NCBI GenBank assembly: GCA_934454525.1
Contig: CAKSFM010000025.1
Location: 1 to 24,555, forward strand
Length of the DNA stretch: 24,555 bases
Reading direction: 5' to 3'
Origin: an uncultured Clostridia bacterium
Lineage (GTDB): Bacteria; Bacillota; Clostridia; UMGS1883
Numbering within the stretch: the stretch's first letter is position 1; every line of letters begins with the position of its first letter. The notes beneath the pieces are model-generated. The model worked only from the letters and a program-made list of their open reading frames with translations. It made no database searches and was not told where the DNA came from. Made by a program: the position numbers and the translations under genes. Positions 7,186-14,599 of the stretch are shown in pieces.

Positions 7186-8955
7186 TTAATCCTCCTTTTT
7201 ATGTCCGCAGTCGGGGCAGAATTTTGATGTTATCCCCGTTTTTCCGCAGGAGCAGTTCCACGTTTGTTTTTCAGGTCTTTTACTGCCGCATTCCGGGCAG
7301 AAATCAGATGTAATATTTTTCATTCCGCAGGCACAGTTCCAACCCGGTTTTTCTTCCGGTTTGGCGCTTCCGCAATCGGGGCAGAACTTTGAAGTTATTC
7401 CCGTTTTTCCGCAGGAGCAGTTCCAGCCGCTGACGCTTTCATTCGGCACAGCGCTGCCGCCGATTTCGTTTCCGGCTTGTATAATTGGGTTTATCGCATC
7501 TTTTGTCATATTGATAACGCCGCCCATAGCACCGAGAGTTACTCCAAGACCTGCAATATCCCCAATCGCCGAACCGCCGCCATTACCGGCGATGCCGTTC
7601 TTCATCGCCTCCATACCGACCATGCGGCTTGTTTCCTGCGAATATGTGTAGCCTTTCATCTTCATTTCAGCAGCTTCCGCAGCGGCTTGTGTTTTATACG
7701 CTTCCGCCTCTGCCTGCGCCTTAATCTTCAGCGCTTCCGCTTCGCCTTGCGCGCCCACCATTTTGAGTTGCGCCTCGGTCTGCGCTTCCAAAATTTTTCG
7801 CCCCTGTGCTGCTTCTGCCTCGGCTTTTCGGATTTCTTCTTCACGCACCCTTAAAGTTTTATCCGCAAATTGCTGCTTTAAGCGTCTGAAATTCGGGTCA
7901 TCATCGGGCGTTAAAATATTTGTCACAAAAAACTCCGGCATATACAAGCCGTATTCATCCAGTGTTTTGTTGATGATAACTCTCAGATTATCCGAAATGA
8001 TGTCAATATATTCATCTATTTCAAGTATATTAATGCTGTTATCCTTGATGGTTCTCGCAAGGTTTGCCTTAACCTTGTTCATAACAAGCGCCTTAAATTT
8101 TCCCACAACCGAGGTTATACTGTAACCGCTGCCGATAACATCGTTTTGTGTAAATTCGGACGCTGTTCCGACAAGCTTTATCAAAAGCTTTCTCGAATCG
8201 TTAACTCGCAGGCTGAAATTTCCGCAGGCGCCGATTTCAATATGTAAACCGGACGCCGGGTCAAAAAGGCGAACCTTGCTGTCCGTTCCCCATTTAATGC
8301 CCATCTGCGTGGTGAGGTTAATGAAATACACCTCTGAATGGAACACTCCGCCGGTATTTGACGGCAGCTTATACAGATTCTCTAAAATGGGAATATTCTG
8401 CGTTGTAAGCGTGTAGCGCCCCGCACCGAACAAATCAAGTGCCTTTCCGTCACGGAAGAATATTGCCTCCTGAGATTCATGAACAATAAGCTGCGAACCT
8501 AAATTAAAGTCCTCAATCGGGTGCTTCCACACAAAGGTTTCGTTGTTCCCCTCGTACTTGATAACGCTTGCCAAACCTTGATTTTTAACCTTTTCCTTTG
8601 CAATGCGTTCCTGCACATTGATTACGGTATCGCACAGCGGGCAGGTGTATGTTGCCGCATTTTTATCGGCAGAAAGCTTGCAGCTGCACGAAGGGCAGGT
8701 GAACTCCGCAAGTGCCGCCATGTTTTCGGCAGTGTTTATTTTTTCATGGCATACCGGGCAAACTGCATTTTCACCTTTGCTTTGGTCGAAAACAACATTG
8801 TTTCCGCAGTGCGGACATAACTTTGATGTCATTTTATCTGTTTTGACATTTATAATGTTTCCGCATGAACATTCAATCTTCTTTTTTGCAAAAAATCCCG
8901 TCGATGCCGCCGCATACCGCCCGCACGACGGACATTCTATTACGAATTCAGACAT
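7186..8955 (-). CDS. SPFH/band-7 domain protein with zinc ribbons at both ends
   Basis: The 589-residue protein has three N-terminal CxxC-type zinc ribbons (CPSC near 9; CPHC near 47 with CPVC near 66; CPSC near 88 with CPLC near 105). An SPFH (band-7/flotillin-like) domain follows from about 120 to 355, then an Ala/Glu/Lys-rich coiled coil (about 360-440), a Gly-rich segment, and three C-terminal zinc ribbons (from about 510) of the form WNCSCGKTGITSKFCPDCG. SPFH proteins form membrane-associated oligomeric scaffolds. This type resembles the cytoplasmic SPFH proteins annotated as virion core protein-like. No clear transmembrane helix is present, so it may bind the membrane through the gene-7182 product. 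GAGGAGG precedes the ATG by 7 nt, and the gene starts 12 nt after the TIR gene. Confidence 0.93.
   Translation of the reverse strand: MSEFVIECPSCGRYAAASTGFFAKKKIECSCGNIINVKTDKMTSKLCPHCGNNVVFDQSKGENAVCPVCHEKINTAENMAALAEFTCPSCSCKLSADKNAATYTCPLCDTVINVQERIAKEKVKNQGLASVIKYEGNNETFVWKHPIEDFNLGSQLIVHESQEAIFFRDGKALDLFGAGRYTLTTQNIPILENLYKLPSNTGGVFHSEVYFINLTTQMGIKWGTDSKVRLFDPASGLHIEIGACGNFSLRVNDSRKLLIKLVGTASEFTQNDVIGSGYSITSVVGKFKALVMNKVKANLARTIKDNSINILEIDEYIDIISDNLRVIINKTLDEYGLYMPEFFVTNILTPDDDPNFRRLKQQFADKTLRVREEEIRKAEAEAAQGRKILEAQTEAQLKMVGAQGEAEALKIKAQAEAEAYKTQAAAEAAEMKMKGYTYSQETSRMVGMEAMKNGIAGNGGGSAIGDIAGLGVTLGAMGGVINMTKDAINPIIQAGNEIGGSAVPNESVSGWNCSCGKTGITSKFCPDCGSAKPEEKPGWNCACGMKNITSDFCPECGSKRPEKQTWNCSCGKTGITSKFCPDCGHKKED
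7211..7425 (-). repeat. Near-identical 50-bp DNA repeats coding for C-terminal zinc ribbons
   Basis: The segments 7211-7260 and 7376-7425 differ at about 3 of 50 positions by eye. They encode the first and third C-terminal zinc ribbons of the SPFH protein. The middle ribbon between them is more divergent (WNCACGMKNITSDFC). This suggests a recent duplication or gene conversion inside the gene. Confidence 0.8.
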
Positions 8956-8967
8956 ATGTATTCCTCC

Positions 8968-10692
8968 TCAATAATCTTTTTTCTTTCCGCATTGTGTGCA
9001 GGTTTTTAAGAACAATCCTTTAAATGCGCCGCCGCAATACTGGCAAACACCTGCGGTACGATACGCGGCTTGCTTATGTTCTTTTTCAATTCTTATGCGT
9101 ATTTCCTTTTCTTTTTCTTTGATTTCTTCTATCTTATTTTTGCATATAACAGCTTTTTCATCAGCATCTTTATATCCTCTGATTTGCTTAAGCTGCTCAT
9201 ATGCTTGCTCATAAGCATCAATGTCAGTTTTCTTCCCTATCCAATTATGAGTGGTACTAAGCAGCGAATAAACATTTCCTAATATTTTTTCCTTATATAC
9301 ATAGTCTGCTTTCATGCGGCATTCATCAGCTAACTCTTTAGAGTTTTTATATTCCAAAATTGTTTCAAATGCTGTTGCCGCTTCCAAAAATATTTTTTCA
9401 GTGGAGGCTGTTTTCATTTTTTGCATTGCCGACACATATGTTGCATGAATTTGTTCTGACTGGATTCTCTCAGATATTGACATCAGGTAATTTTGGAGTG
9501 TATTTTTTAAACTATCATTTGCAAATCTCATAGCTTTTTTAAAATTATTTTTATCATCAAAAGGCTCAGCACAATCACGCAGATTTTCCTGCTTGTTGAC
9601 TTCAAGTTCAGCCATCAGCTTTCCCAGATATGCCTCGGCATTTTCGGGATCGGTGTCAAGCACCTTTTCACAATATTCGTTTGCGCTGTTCCAGTCACCG
9701 TCCTCTAAAAACATAAACGCCCTTTTTAAAAGCGGTTCGATGTTTGCATTTATGCTCTGTGCGGCAGTTTCTTTCACAGCTGCCTGATTTTGCTCATCGG
9801 GTTTAATAACTTTTTTGATTCCGCGTACGACATCATTGATAAAGCCGATTTTGCTCATATCCTGTGCCTGAAGATGCGCAAATTCCTCCGGCAGTTCGTA
9901 TGCATCCATATCGCGGTAGCAGGGAATAAGCAATTTCGTGCGGTCTTTCGGGATGAGTTTCAAAAATCTTGACCACTCGTTTTTAACCCAAACAGCATTA
10001 AAATATTCCGGTTTTGTGCCGATAACAAGCATAACCTTTGCTGAGTTTAATGCTGCGAATATATACGGTTCGTATGCCGTTCCGAGCTTATTTTCCAGTG
10101 TGATTGCGGCATAAAAGACTTTGAACCCCTCTTGTGTCAGCTGATGATAGATGTCGTTTGCAATAACGCTATCCTGTGTTCTTTTGCCGTCCGCATCGGT
10201 TTCTTTATAGCAGATAAACACGTCAAACGGGTCTTCCTTATGTACAATAGATAATATATCTTTTTGCAGTTTGTCAATTTCTTTGGCTTCCGATTCGTAA
10301 ATTTCACGCTGAACGGAATCCGCATAAGAAAGTGCGGACTTGTAGTCCTCATCGGCAATAATTGAATCAAAAGACGTTCTGTGACATGTCGGAATTCTCT
10401 TAAAACTCTGCGGGTCTTCAACATATTCAATGCCGTATTTGCACAGAATAATTCCCCAATATGCTTCTGCCTGCGTTTCATCCTTTTGAATTATTTTTTC
10501 ATATATTTCCGTCGCTTTGTCGAACTCACTTTTCATACGCAAAATATTTGCACGGTTAAAAAGTCCCTGCAAATTTTCGTCTTTACTCGTTGGAATCGTC
10601 TGCTTTGTTCCGCAAAATTCACATTCTACAACACTTGTGTTTCCCGAAGCATTTAATTCTCCGCCGCACATTTTGCATTTTAATACCGCCAT
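8968..10692 (-). CDS. TIR-domain protein with terminal zinc ribbons
   Basis: The product is about 574 residues. Numbering here is for the frame from the ATG at 10698. It has an N-terminal zinc ribbon (CKMCGG, CEFCGT; residues 8-29), a TPR-like helical segment (about 42-90), a TIR domain (about 157-298; PFDVFICYKETD, GFKVFYAA, AYEPYIFAALNSAKVMLVIG, WVKNEWSRF), more TPR-like helices (about 315-470), a coiled coil and a C-terminal ribbon (CQYCGG, CTQCGK). Glu210 sits where TIR NADases carry their catalytic Glu, so NAD cleavage is plausible. The start at 10692 is preferred because GAGG is 7 nt before it; the ATG at 10698 is too close. Bacterial TIR proteins mostly act in anti-phage or stress signalling. 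It lies between a ribbon-helix-helix gene and the SPFH gene in one operon. Confidence 0.93.
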   Translation of the reverse strand: MAVLKCKMCGGELNASGNTSVVECEFCGTKQTIPTSKDENLQGLFNRANILRMKSEFDKATEIYEKIIQKDETQAEAYWGIILCKYGIEYVEDPQSFKRIPTCHRTSFDSIIADEDYKSALSYADSVQREIYESEAKEIDKLQKDILSIVHKEDPFDVFICYKETDADGKRTQDSVIANDIYHQLTQEGFKVFYAAITLENKLGTAYEPYIFAALNSAKVMLVIGTKPEYFNAVWVKNEWSRFLKLIPKDRTKLLIPCYRDMDAYELPEEFAHLQAQDMSKIGFINDVVRGIKKVIKPDEQNQAAVKETAAQSINANIEPLLKRAFMFLEDGDWNSANEYCEKVLDTDPENAEAYLGKLMAELEVNKQENLRDCAEPFDDKNNFKKAMRFANDSLKNTLQNYLMSISERIQSEQIHATYVSAMQKMKTASTEKIFLEAATAFETILEYKNSKELADECRMKADYVYKEKILGNVYSLLSTTHNWIGKKTDIDAYEQAYEQLKQIRGYKDADEKAVICKNKIEEIKEKEKEIRIRIEKEHKQAAYRTAGVCQYCGGAFKGLFLKTCTQCGKKKDY

Positions 10693-10705
10693 ATCCATAC
10701 CTCGC

Positions 10706-10894
10706 CTATTCTTCTATTTCTATATTTTCAACCGAAAACTCAAGGCACATCTGGATGATCTCGTTTCGGTTTCTTCCCGTAGCTTTACAAATGGCGTCAA
10801 TTTTCTTTATTAAATCATTCGGCAATCTGGCAGATACCACGGCAGTTTCACCGCTGTACTTTTTTGCCTGAATTATAAGTTTTCTTTCAGCCAA
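10706..10894 (-). CDS. Ribbon-helix-helix (CopG/Arc-like) DNA-binding protein
   Basis: This small protein of 62-65 residues has the ribbon-helix-helix layout: a beta strand TAVVSARLP, then helix LIKKIDAICKATG, then RNRNEIIQMCLEFSVENI. Such proteins dimerise and bind palindromic operators, often as antitoxins or autorepressors. The TTG at 10894 is preferred because GAGGTG lies 6 nt before it; a GTG at 10903 in the same frame has its AGGTGA too close. Its stop is 13 nt before the preferred TIR start, so it leads the operon. The promoter just upstream has a perfect palindrome in its spacer, which fits self-repression. No toxin-type gene follows directly; the TIR protein could hold that place. 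Confidence 0.85.
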   Translation of the reverse strand: MAERKLIIQAKKYSGETAVVSARLPNDLIKKIDAICKATGRNRNEIIQMCLEFSVENIEIEE

Positions 10895-10931
10895 ATTGAC
10901 CACCTCACCTTTGTGCTAAATCATATTTCTA

Positions 10932-10960
10932 ATTATATCACAATTGTATACAAGAGTCAA
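10932..10960 (-). promoter_or_regulatory. Promoter of the RHH-TIR-SPFH operon with palindromic operator candidate
   Basis: On the minus strand TTGACT (10955-10960) and TATAAT (10932-10937) are 17 bp apart. The spacer contains the perfect palindrome TTGTATACAA at 10944-10953. It is about 40 nt before the regulator start. Binding there would block RNA polymerase, as expected for autorepression by the ribbon-helix-helix protein. Confidence 0.75.
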
Positions 10961-10972
10961 CTCCTGAAATGA

Positions 10973-11033
10973 TTTCCTTTTACTTAAAAGGAAAGGAGGC
11001 TGTTTAAGATTTCTTAAACAGCCTCCGCTTTTT
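10973..11033. terminator. Two back-to-back hairpins, probable bidirectional terminator
   Basis: TTTCCTTTT pairs with AAAAGGAAA around ACTT (10973-10994). It is followed at once by a perfect 14-bp stem, GGAGGCTGTTTAAG with CTTAAACAGCCTCC (10995-11026), with loop ATTT. A T-run follows on the plus strand (11029-11033), and on the minus strand the sequence after the stem reads TTTCCTTTT. It probably ends the minus-strand trpB-cyclo-ligase transcript ahead of the TIR operon promoter. Confidence 0.7.
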
Positions 11034-11040
11034 CAAGGGG

Positions 11041-11293
11041 ATAGGAAAAAAGCTTTGGAATTAACAAACTGAGCCAAAGCGTTAGCTTTGGGTTACCCGA
11101 CGGCGTACATAGGTACGCCGAGGGCGAAGTTTGTTGATAGCAAGAAAAGAAGTGATTCTTTGAAAAATCAAATTTTTGATTTTTCTACCTTTAATAAAAG
11201 CGAATTACAATGGCTATGCTGCCTGTAATATCTGCTTTTTCTCCTTTTCTTGCGTTCCGGAGTTTTTTAACATCCCCCGCGTTCCGGAGTTTT
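11041..11293. repeat. Non-coding block of nested inverted repeats, possible structured RNA or small mobile repeat
   Basis: No gene fits between 10904 and 11334. This part folds into ordered pieces. An outer pair AACAAACT (11063-11070) and AGTTTGTT (11128-11135) encloses hairpin CCAAAGC-GTTA-GCTTTGG (11074-11091) and hairpin CGGCGTAC-ATAG-GTACGCCG (11101-11120). A second outer pair GCAAGAAAAGAAG (11140-11152) and CTCCTTTTCTTGC (11241-11253), with one mismatch, encloses an A/T hairpin (11162-11185) and ATTACA (11204) with TGTAAT (11224). The direct repeat GCGTTCCGGAGTTTT occurs at 11252 and 11279. The remaining bases up to 11334 show nothing. The class is not recognised. Confidence 0.6.
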
Positions 11294-11334
11294 CTTTTTA
11301 TTCTGTATCATCCGGGTTTTAGTTAATTTTATTA

Positions 11335-11862
11335 CTATAAGCTTATAACATGGTCAATCTTTATATCATGCCCCAAATGAGGAAGTACATCTGCCAAAAG
11401 CTCGCGGTGGCAAACTCCGATTGTCAGCGGAGAAATATCCGCAAGAAAACGGTCGTAGTAACCCTTACCGTACCCGAGCCTGTACCCGGATTTATCGAAT
11501 GACGCGCCGGGAACGATTACTGCGTCAATCAGACCTTTGTCAAGCTGTGCGCCCTGCGGCTCCGGAATGCCGAAGCTCCCCGGTTTTAATTCTGACAGCG
11601 AATCAATCACCACCGCACTCATATTGCCCGACAGATCATCACACCGCGGAACAGCCACCGTTTTTCCTGCGGCGAGAAGCTCATTAATCAGCAAAGACGT
11701 TTCAATTTCGCTTCCGAACGAAACATAGCAAAATATCACCTCTGCCGATTTAAACCCCTCAATATGCATAATATCCGCAAGCCTGAGCTTCCTGCGCGGA
11801 AGAGTTTTCCTCATCGCCAGACATTTTTTCCTTAGCGCCGCCTTGTTATCGCTGATGTTCAT
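11335..11862 (-). CDS. 5-formyltetrahydrofolate cyclo-ligase
   Basis: The product has 175 residues from the preferred start. It shows the family's nucleotide-binding and catalytic hallmark DKSGYRLGYGKGYYDRFL near the C terminus, preceded by VIVPGASF. An N-terminal basic helix (ALRKKCLAMRKTLPRR) is also typical. The enzyme uses ATP to convert 5-formyl-tetrahydrofolate to 5,10-methenyl-tetrahydrofolate in the cytoplasm. The frame opens further upstream (11910), but ATG at 11862 comes one base after the trpB-like stop, which suggests translation coupling without its own strong ribosome site; ATG at 11874 is an alternative. It belongs to the T-box controlled transcript. Confidence 0.92.
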   Translation of the reverse strand: MNISDNKAALRKKCLAMRKTLPRRKLRLADIMHIEGFKSAEVIFCYVSFGSEIETSLLINELLAAGKTVAVPRCDDLSGNMSAVVIDSLSELKPGSFGIPEPQGAQLDKGLIDAVIVPGASFDKSGYRLGYGKGYYDRFLADISPLTIGVCHRELLADVLPHLGHDIKIDHVISL

Positions 11863-11863
11863 A

Positions 11864-13237
11864 TCATTCAACATGCGGCAAACTTTCAAATCCGGGGCGC
11901 AAATCTTCATCCGTGGGAATATAGTCAGTCATTTCTCCATCGTTATATCGCTGATATGCAACCATATCAAAATAACCTGTGCCGGTAAGTCCGAACACAA
12001 TCGTCTTTTCCTCGCCCGTTTCACGGCATTTCACAGCTTCGTCAATCGCCGCACGGATTGCATGGCTGCTTTCGGGTGCCGGGAGGATTCCCTCAGTGCG
12101 CGCAAAATATTCCGCTGCTTCGAACACCTTCGTCTGCTCAACACTCACTGCCTCCATAAGTCCGTCATGATAAAGCTGCGACAGTGTGCTGCTCATACCG
12201 TGATAACGAAGTCCGCCGGCATGATTGGGTGCAGGAATAAAACCGCTGCCGAGAGTATACATTTTCGCAAGCGGACAAATCATGCCTGTGTCGCAGTAAT
12301 CATATGCAAATTTTCCGCGCGTGAAGCTCGGGCATGACGCCGGCTCAACAGCAATGATTCTGTAGTCTGCCTCACCGCGCAGCTTTTCGCCCATAAACGG
12401 AGCTATAAGTCCGCCGAGGTTCGAGCCGCCGCCGGCACAGCCTATGATGATGTCGGGTTTTACATCATACTTATCGAGCGCAGCTTTCGTTTCAAGACCG
12501 ATAACGGACTGATGCAGAAGCACCTGATTTAATACGCTGCCGAGTACATAGCGGTAATCGTCTGTCGAAACGGCAGTTTCAACGGCTTCGGATATAGCGC
12601 AGCCAAGGCTGCCGGTTGTTCCGGGGTGAGCCGCAAGAATTCTGCGCCCCGCTTCCGTTTCGGTTGAGGGAGACGGCGTTACCGACGCGCCGTATGTCCG
12701 CATAACTTCACGGCGGAAAGGTTTTTGCTCATATGAAACCTTAACCATATAAACCTTACAGTCAAGTCCGAAATATGCACATGCCATGGAAAGCGCCGTA
12801 CCCCACTGCCCTGCGCCCGTTTCCGTTGTCACGCCGCGCAGTCCCTGCTTTTTCGCATAATATGCCTGGGCAATCGCACTGTTAAGCTTATGGCTTCCGC
12901 TTGTGTTATTCCCCTCGAACTTATAATATATTTTCGCCGGAGTACCGAGCTTTTCCTCAAGGCAATACGCACGGACAAGCGGCGAAGGACGGTACATTTT
13001 ATAAAATGACCTGATTTCTTCTGGAATTTCAATAAATGCGGTTGTATCGTCAACCTCCTGTGCGGCAAGCTCCGAGCAGAACACACCGCTCAGCTCTTCC
13101 GCCGTCATCGGCTTAAGCGTTTGCGGATTCAAAAGCGGAGCCGGCTTGTTCTTCATGTCGGCACGAAGGTTGTACCAAGCCTTCGGCATCTCCGATTCTT
13201 CCAGATAAATTTTGTAGGGAATTTTGTTTTCTGCCAT
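11864..13237 (-). CDS. TrpB2-type tryptophan synthase beta-chain-like PLP enzyme
   Basis: The 457-residue protein is longer than classical TrpB (about 400) and fits the TrpB2 type. It has the PLP-lysine motif GNNTSGSHKLNSA, the substrate segment ETGAGQWGTALS, the PLP-phosphate-binding GCAGGGSNLGG, and a C-terminal GLTGTGYFDM. Such enzymes make tryptophan from indole and serine, or recover indole; no trpA or other trp gene is near. The Trp-specific T-box upstream supports a role in tryptophan supply. The start is ATG at 13237 with AAGGAG 8 nt before it; the open frame reaches 13276 but that part is leader. The cyclo-ligase gene follows one base after its stop. Confidence 0.94.
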   Translation of the reverse strand: MAENKIPYKIYLEESEMPKAWYNLRADMKNKPAPLLNPQTLKPMTAEELSGVFCSELAAQEVDDTTAFIEIPEEIRSFYKMYRPSPLVRAYCLEEKLGTPAKIYYKFEGNNTSGSHKLNSAIAQAYYAKKQGLRGVTTETGAGQWGTALSMACAYFGLDCKVYMVKVSYEQKPFRREVMRTYGASVTPSPSTETEAGRRILAAHPGTTGSLGCAISEAVETAVSTDDYRYVLGSVLNQVLLHQSVIGLETKAALDKYDVKPDIIIGCAGGGSNLGGLIAPFMGEKLRGEADYRIIAVEPASCPSFTRGKFAYDYCDTGMICPLAKMYTLGSGFIPAPNHAGGLRYHGMSSTLSQLYHDGLMEAVSVEQTKVFEAAEYFARTEGILPAPESSHAIRAAIDEAVKCRETGEEKTIVFGLTGTGYFDMVAYQRYNDGEMTDYIPTDEDLRPGFESLPHVE

Positions 13238-13278
13238 TTTTATTACTCCTTTCTTTTTTTGCCGGAACAAAAGCATAC

Positions 13279-13560
13279 AAAAAAGCGCTCCTGTCCCGAA
13301 ATCTGCCGGGACAGAAGCGCCTGAAATTCACTTCTGCGGTGCCACCCTGCTTGGCGGATAAACCCGCCCGCTCTGCGCATACAATCATATGCCGGCATTT
13401 GTTAACGCAGTGCCCTCTGCGGCTCACATACTCAGGCTCATGCCCTTTCCTCTTGCCCTCCGGAGTCCATTCGGCAAAGCGTCTGCTGCCGCAATCACAC
13501 CGCCTGCGGCTCTCTCAAAGCAGATTGAGCAATGCTTACTCACTCTCCGTCATTGGTTTA
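13279..13560 (-). promoter_or_regulatory. T-box leader, probably tRNA-Trp specific
   Basis: On the minus strand the T-box sequence AGGGTGGCACCGCAG is at 13334-13348. Stem I begins with CGGAG (13545-13549), pairs with CTCCG (13461-13465), and contains AGTGAGTA (loop-E type). The specifier loop reads GAATGGAC, giving UGG (13467-13469), the Trp codon. A strong terminator follows: GCGCTTCTGTCCCG pairs with CGGGACAGGAGCGC (13285-13320), then TTTTTT. Uncharged tRNA-Trp would prevent termination and switch on the trpB-like gene and the cyclo-ligase. Confidence 0.94.
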
Positions 13561-13565
13561 TCAAA

Positions 13566-13594
13566 ATATTAGCACGGTTTTTTTTGCTTGTCAA
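13566..13594 (-). promoter_or_regulatory. Sigma-A promoter of the T-box transcript
   Basis: TTGACA (13589-13594) and TAATAT (13566-13571) on the minus strand are exactly 17 bp apart, just before the T-box stem I. It lies between the Mrp stop and the leader. Confidence 0.85.
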
Positions 13595-13602
13595 TACCTT
13601 TT

Positions 13603-14430
13603 TTAAATTTTTTCGATTTTTTTTGCAAGCTCGTCAATCCAGACGGCATCAACGGATTCGATTGTTCCTCCGTCGCAGGCTGCCGCAAGCTTCGGATCAA
13701 TCGGAATACGAACCGCAGTATCGATTCCGTACCGTGCGGCAAGCTCCTCAACATGACTTTTTCCGAAAATTTCATGCTTTTCCCTGCAGGACGGACATTC
13801 AAAGTACGACATATTCTCCGCAATTCCGAGAATGGGAATGTTCATCATTTCCGCCATTTTAACTGCTTTGCCGACAATCATGTCAACAAGCTCCTGCGGA
13901 GATGTGACAACAACTATCCCGCTGACCGGGAGCGACTGAAACACCGTCAGCGCAACATCGCCCGTTCCCGGCGGCATGTCGGCAAACATAATGTCAACAT
14001 CGCCCCACACAACATCAGTCCAGAACTGTTTAACAGTTCCTCCGATAATCGGTCCGCGCCAAAGCACCGGATCGGTTTCATCCTCAAGCAAAAGATTGAC
14101 CGACATCAGCTTTGTTCCGCCCTTGCTTATAACCGGCAGAACTCCGCGCCCATCCGACGCTGCATGTTCATGCATACCGAAAATGCGCGGAATTGACGGG
14201 CCCGTTATGTCAGCGTCAAGCACAGCCGTTTTATATCCCAGCTTCTGCATTTTTGATGCCAGAAGCGAGGTCACGAGCGATTTCCCAACGCCGCCCTTGC
14301 CGCTTATAACCCCGATTACTTTCTTTATATCCGAATACGCGTTCTGCTTTTCCAAAAGACTCTGCGGCTGTGTGCGCGATGCACACTCGCTGCCGCATTC
14401 CGAGCAGTTATGACTGCAATTTTCACTCAT
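13603..14430 (-). CDS. Mrp/NBP35-family iron-sulfur carrier ATPase
   Basis: The 275-residue protein is a P-loop ATPase of the Mrp/ApbC/Nbp35 type, which holds and transfers Fe-S clusters in the cytoplasm. It has the deviant Walker A SGKGGVGKS near residue 44, DADITGPSIPR as the switch region, MPPGTGDVALT, and the paired CPSC motif (about 215) thought to bridge an Fe-S cluster in the dimer. The N terminus carries four cysteines (CSHNCSECGSEC), as in Nbp35-like archaeal and clostridial proteins. ATG at 14430 is preferred over the GTG three codons earlier, because GGAGG lies about 9 nt before it. It has its own promoter and is divergent from the gene at 14600. Confidence 0.95.
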   Translation of the reverse strand: MSENCSHNCSECGSECASRTQPQSLLEKQNAYSDIKKVIGVISGKGGVGKSLVTSLLASKMQKLGYKTAVLDADITGPSIPRIFGMHEHAASDGRGVLPVISKGGTKLMSVNLLLEDETDPVLWRGPIIGGTVKQFWTDVVWGDVDIMFADMPPGTGDVALTVFQSLPVSGIVVVTSPQELVDMIVGKAVKMAEMMNIPILGIAENMSYFECPSCREKHEIFGKSHVEELAARYGIDTAVRIPIDPKLAAACDGGTIESVDAVWIDELAKKIEKI

Positions 14431-14461
14431 TAAAATCACCCTCCGATATGTCTATAGATAT

Positions 14462-14490
14462 AATATAGCACTTATCGGGAGTTATGTCAA
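14462..14490 (-). promoter_or_regulatory. Promoter of the Mrp gene
   Basis: TTGACA at 14485-14490 and TATATT at 14462-14467 on the minus strand are 17 bp apart, about 32 nt before the start codon. Confidence 0.8.
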
Positions 14491-14540
14491 CAGGCATCCC
14501 GCCGTTGCCGCAGTTATCCCGGACTGATCGTATAAAAACA

Positions 14541-14570
14541 TTGACAGTCCGCGTCCGGAGGTGCTATAAT
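14541..14570 (+). promoter_or_regulatory. Promoter of the TIM-barrel isomerase gene
   Basis: TTGACA at 14541-14546 and TATAAT at 14565-14570 are 18 bp apart on the plus strand. Both boxes are perfect, and the start codon is 30 nt downstream. It is divergent from the Mrp promoter. Confidence 0.85.
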
Positions 14571-14599
14571 TATTCTGATATTACGATGGAGGATTACTT

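Noticed and set aside
6478..10894. Canonical Thoeris or classical toxin-antitoxin locus
   Set aside because: No SIR2-type ThsA is present and no known toxin fold follows the regulator; only the TIR domain is shared.
11252..11293. CRISPR-like repeats
   Set aside because: There are only two 15-bp copies, with a 12-nt gap and no cas genes.
11864..13237. Classical TrpB with TrpA partner
   Set aside because: The protein is too long and no trpA is adjacent; the TrpB2 type fits better.
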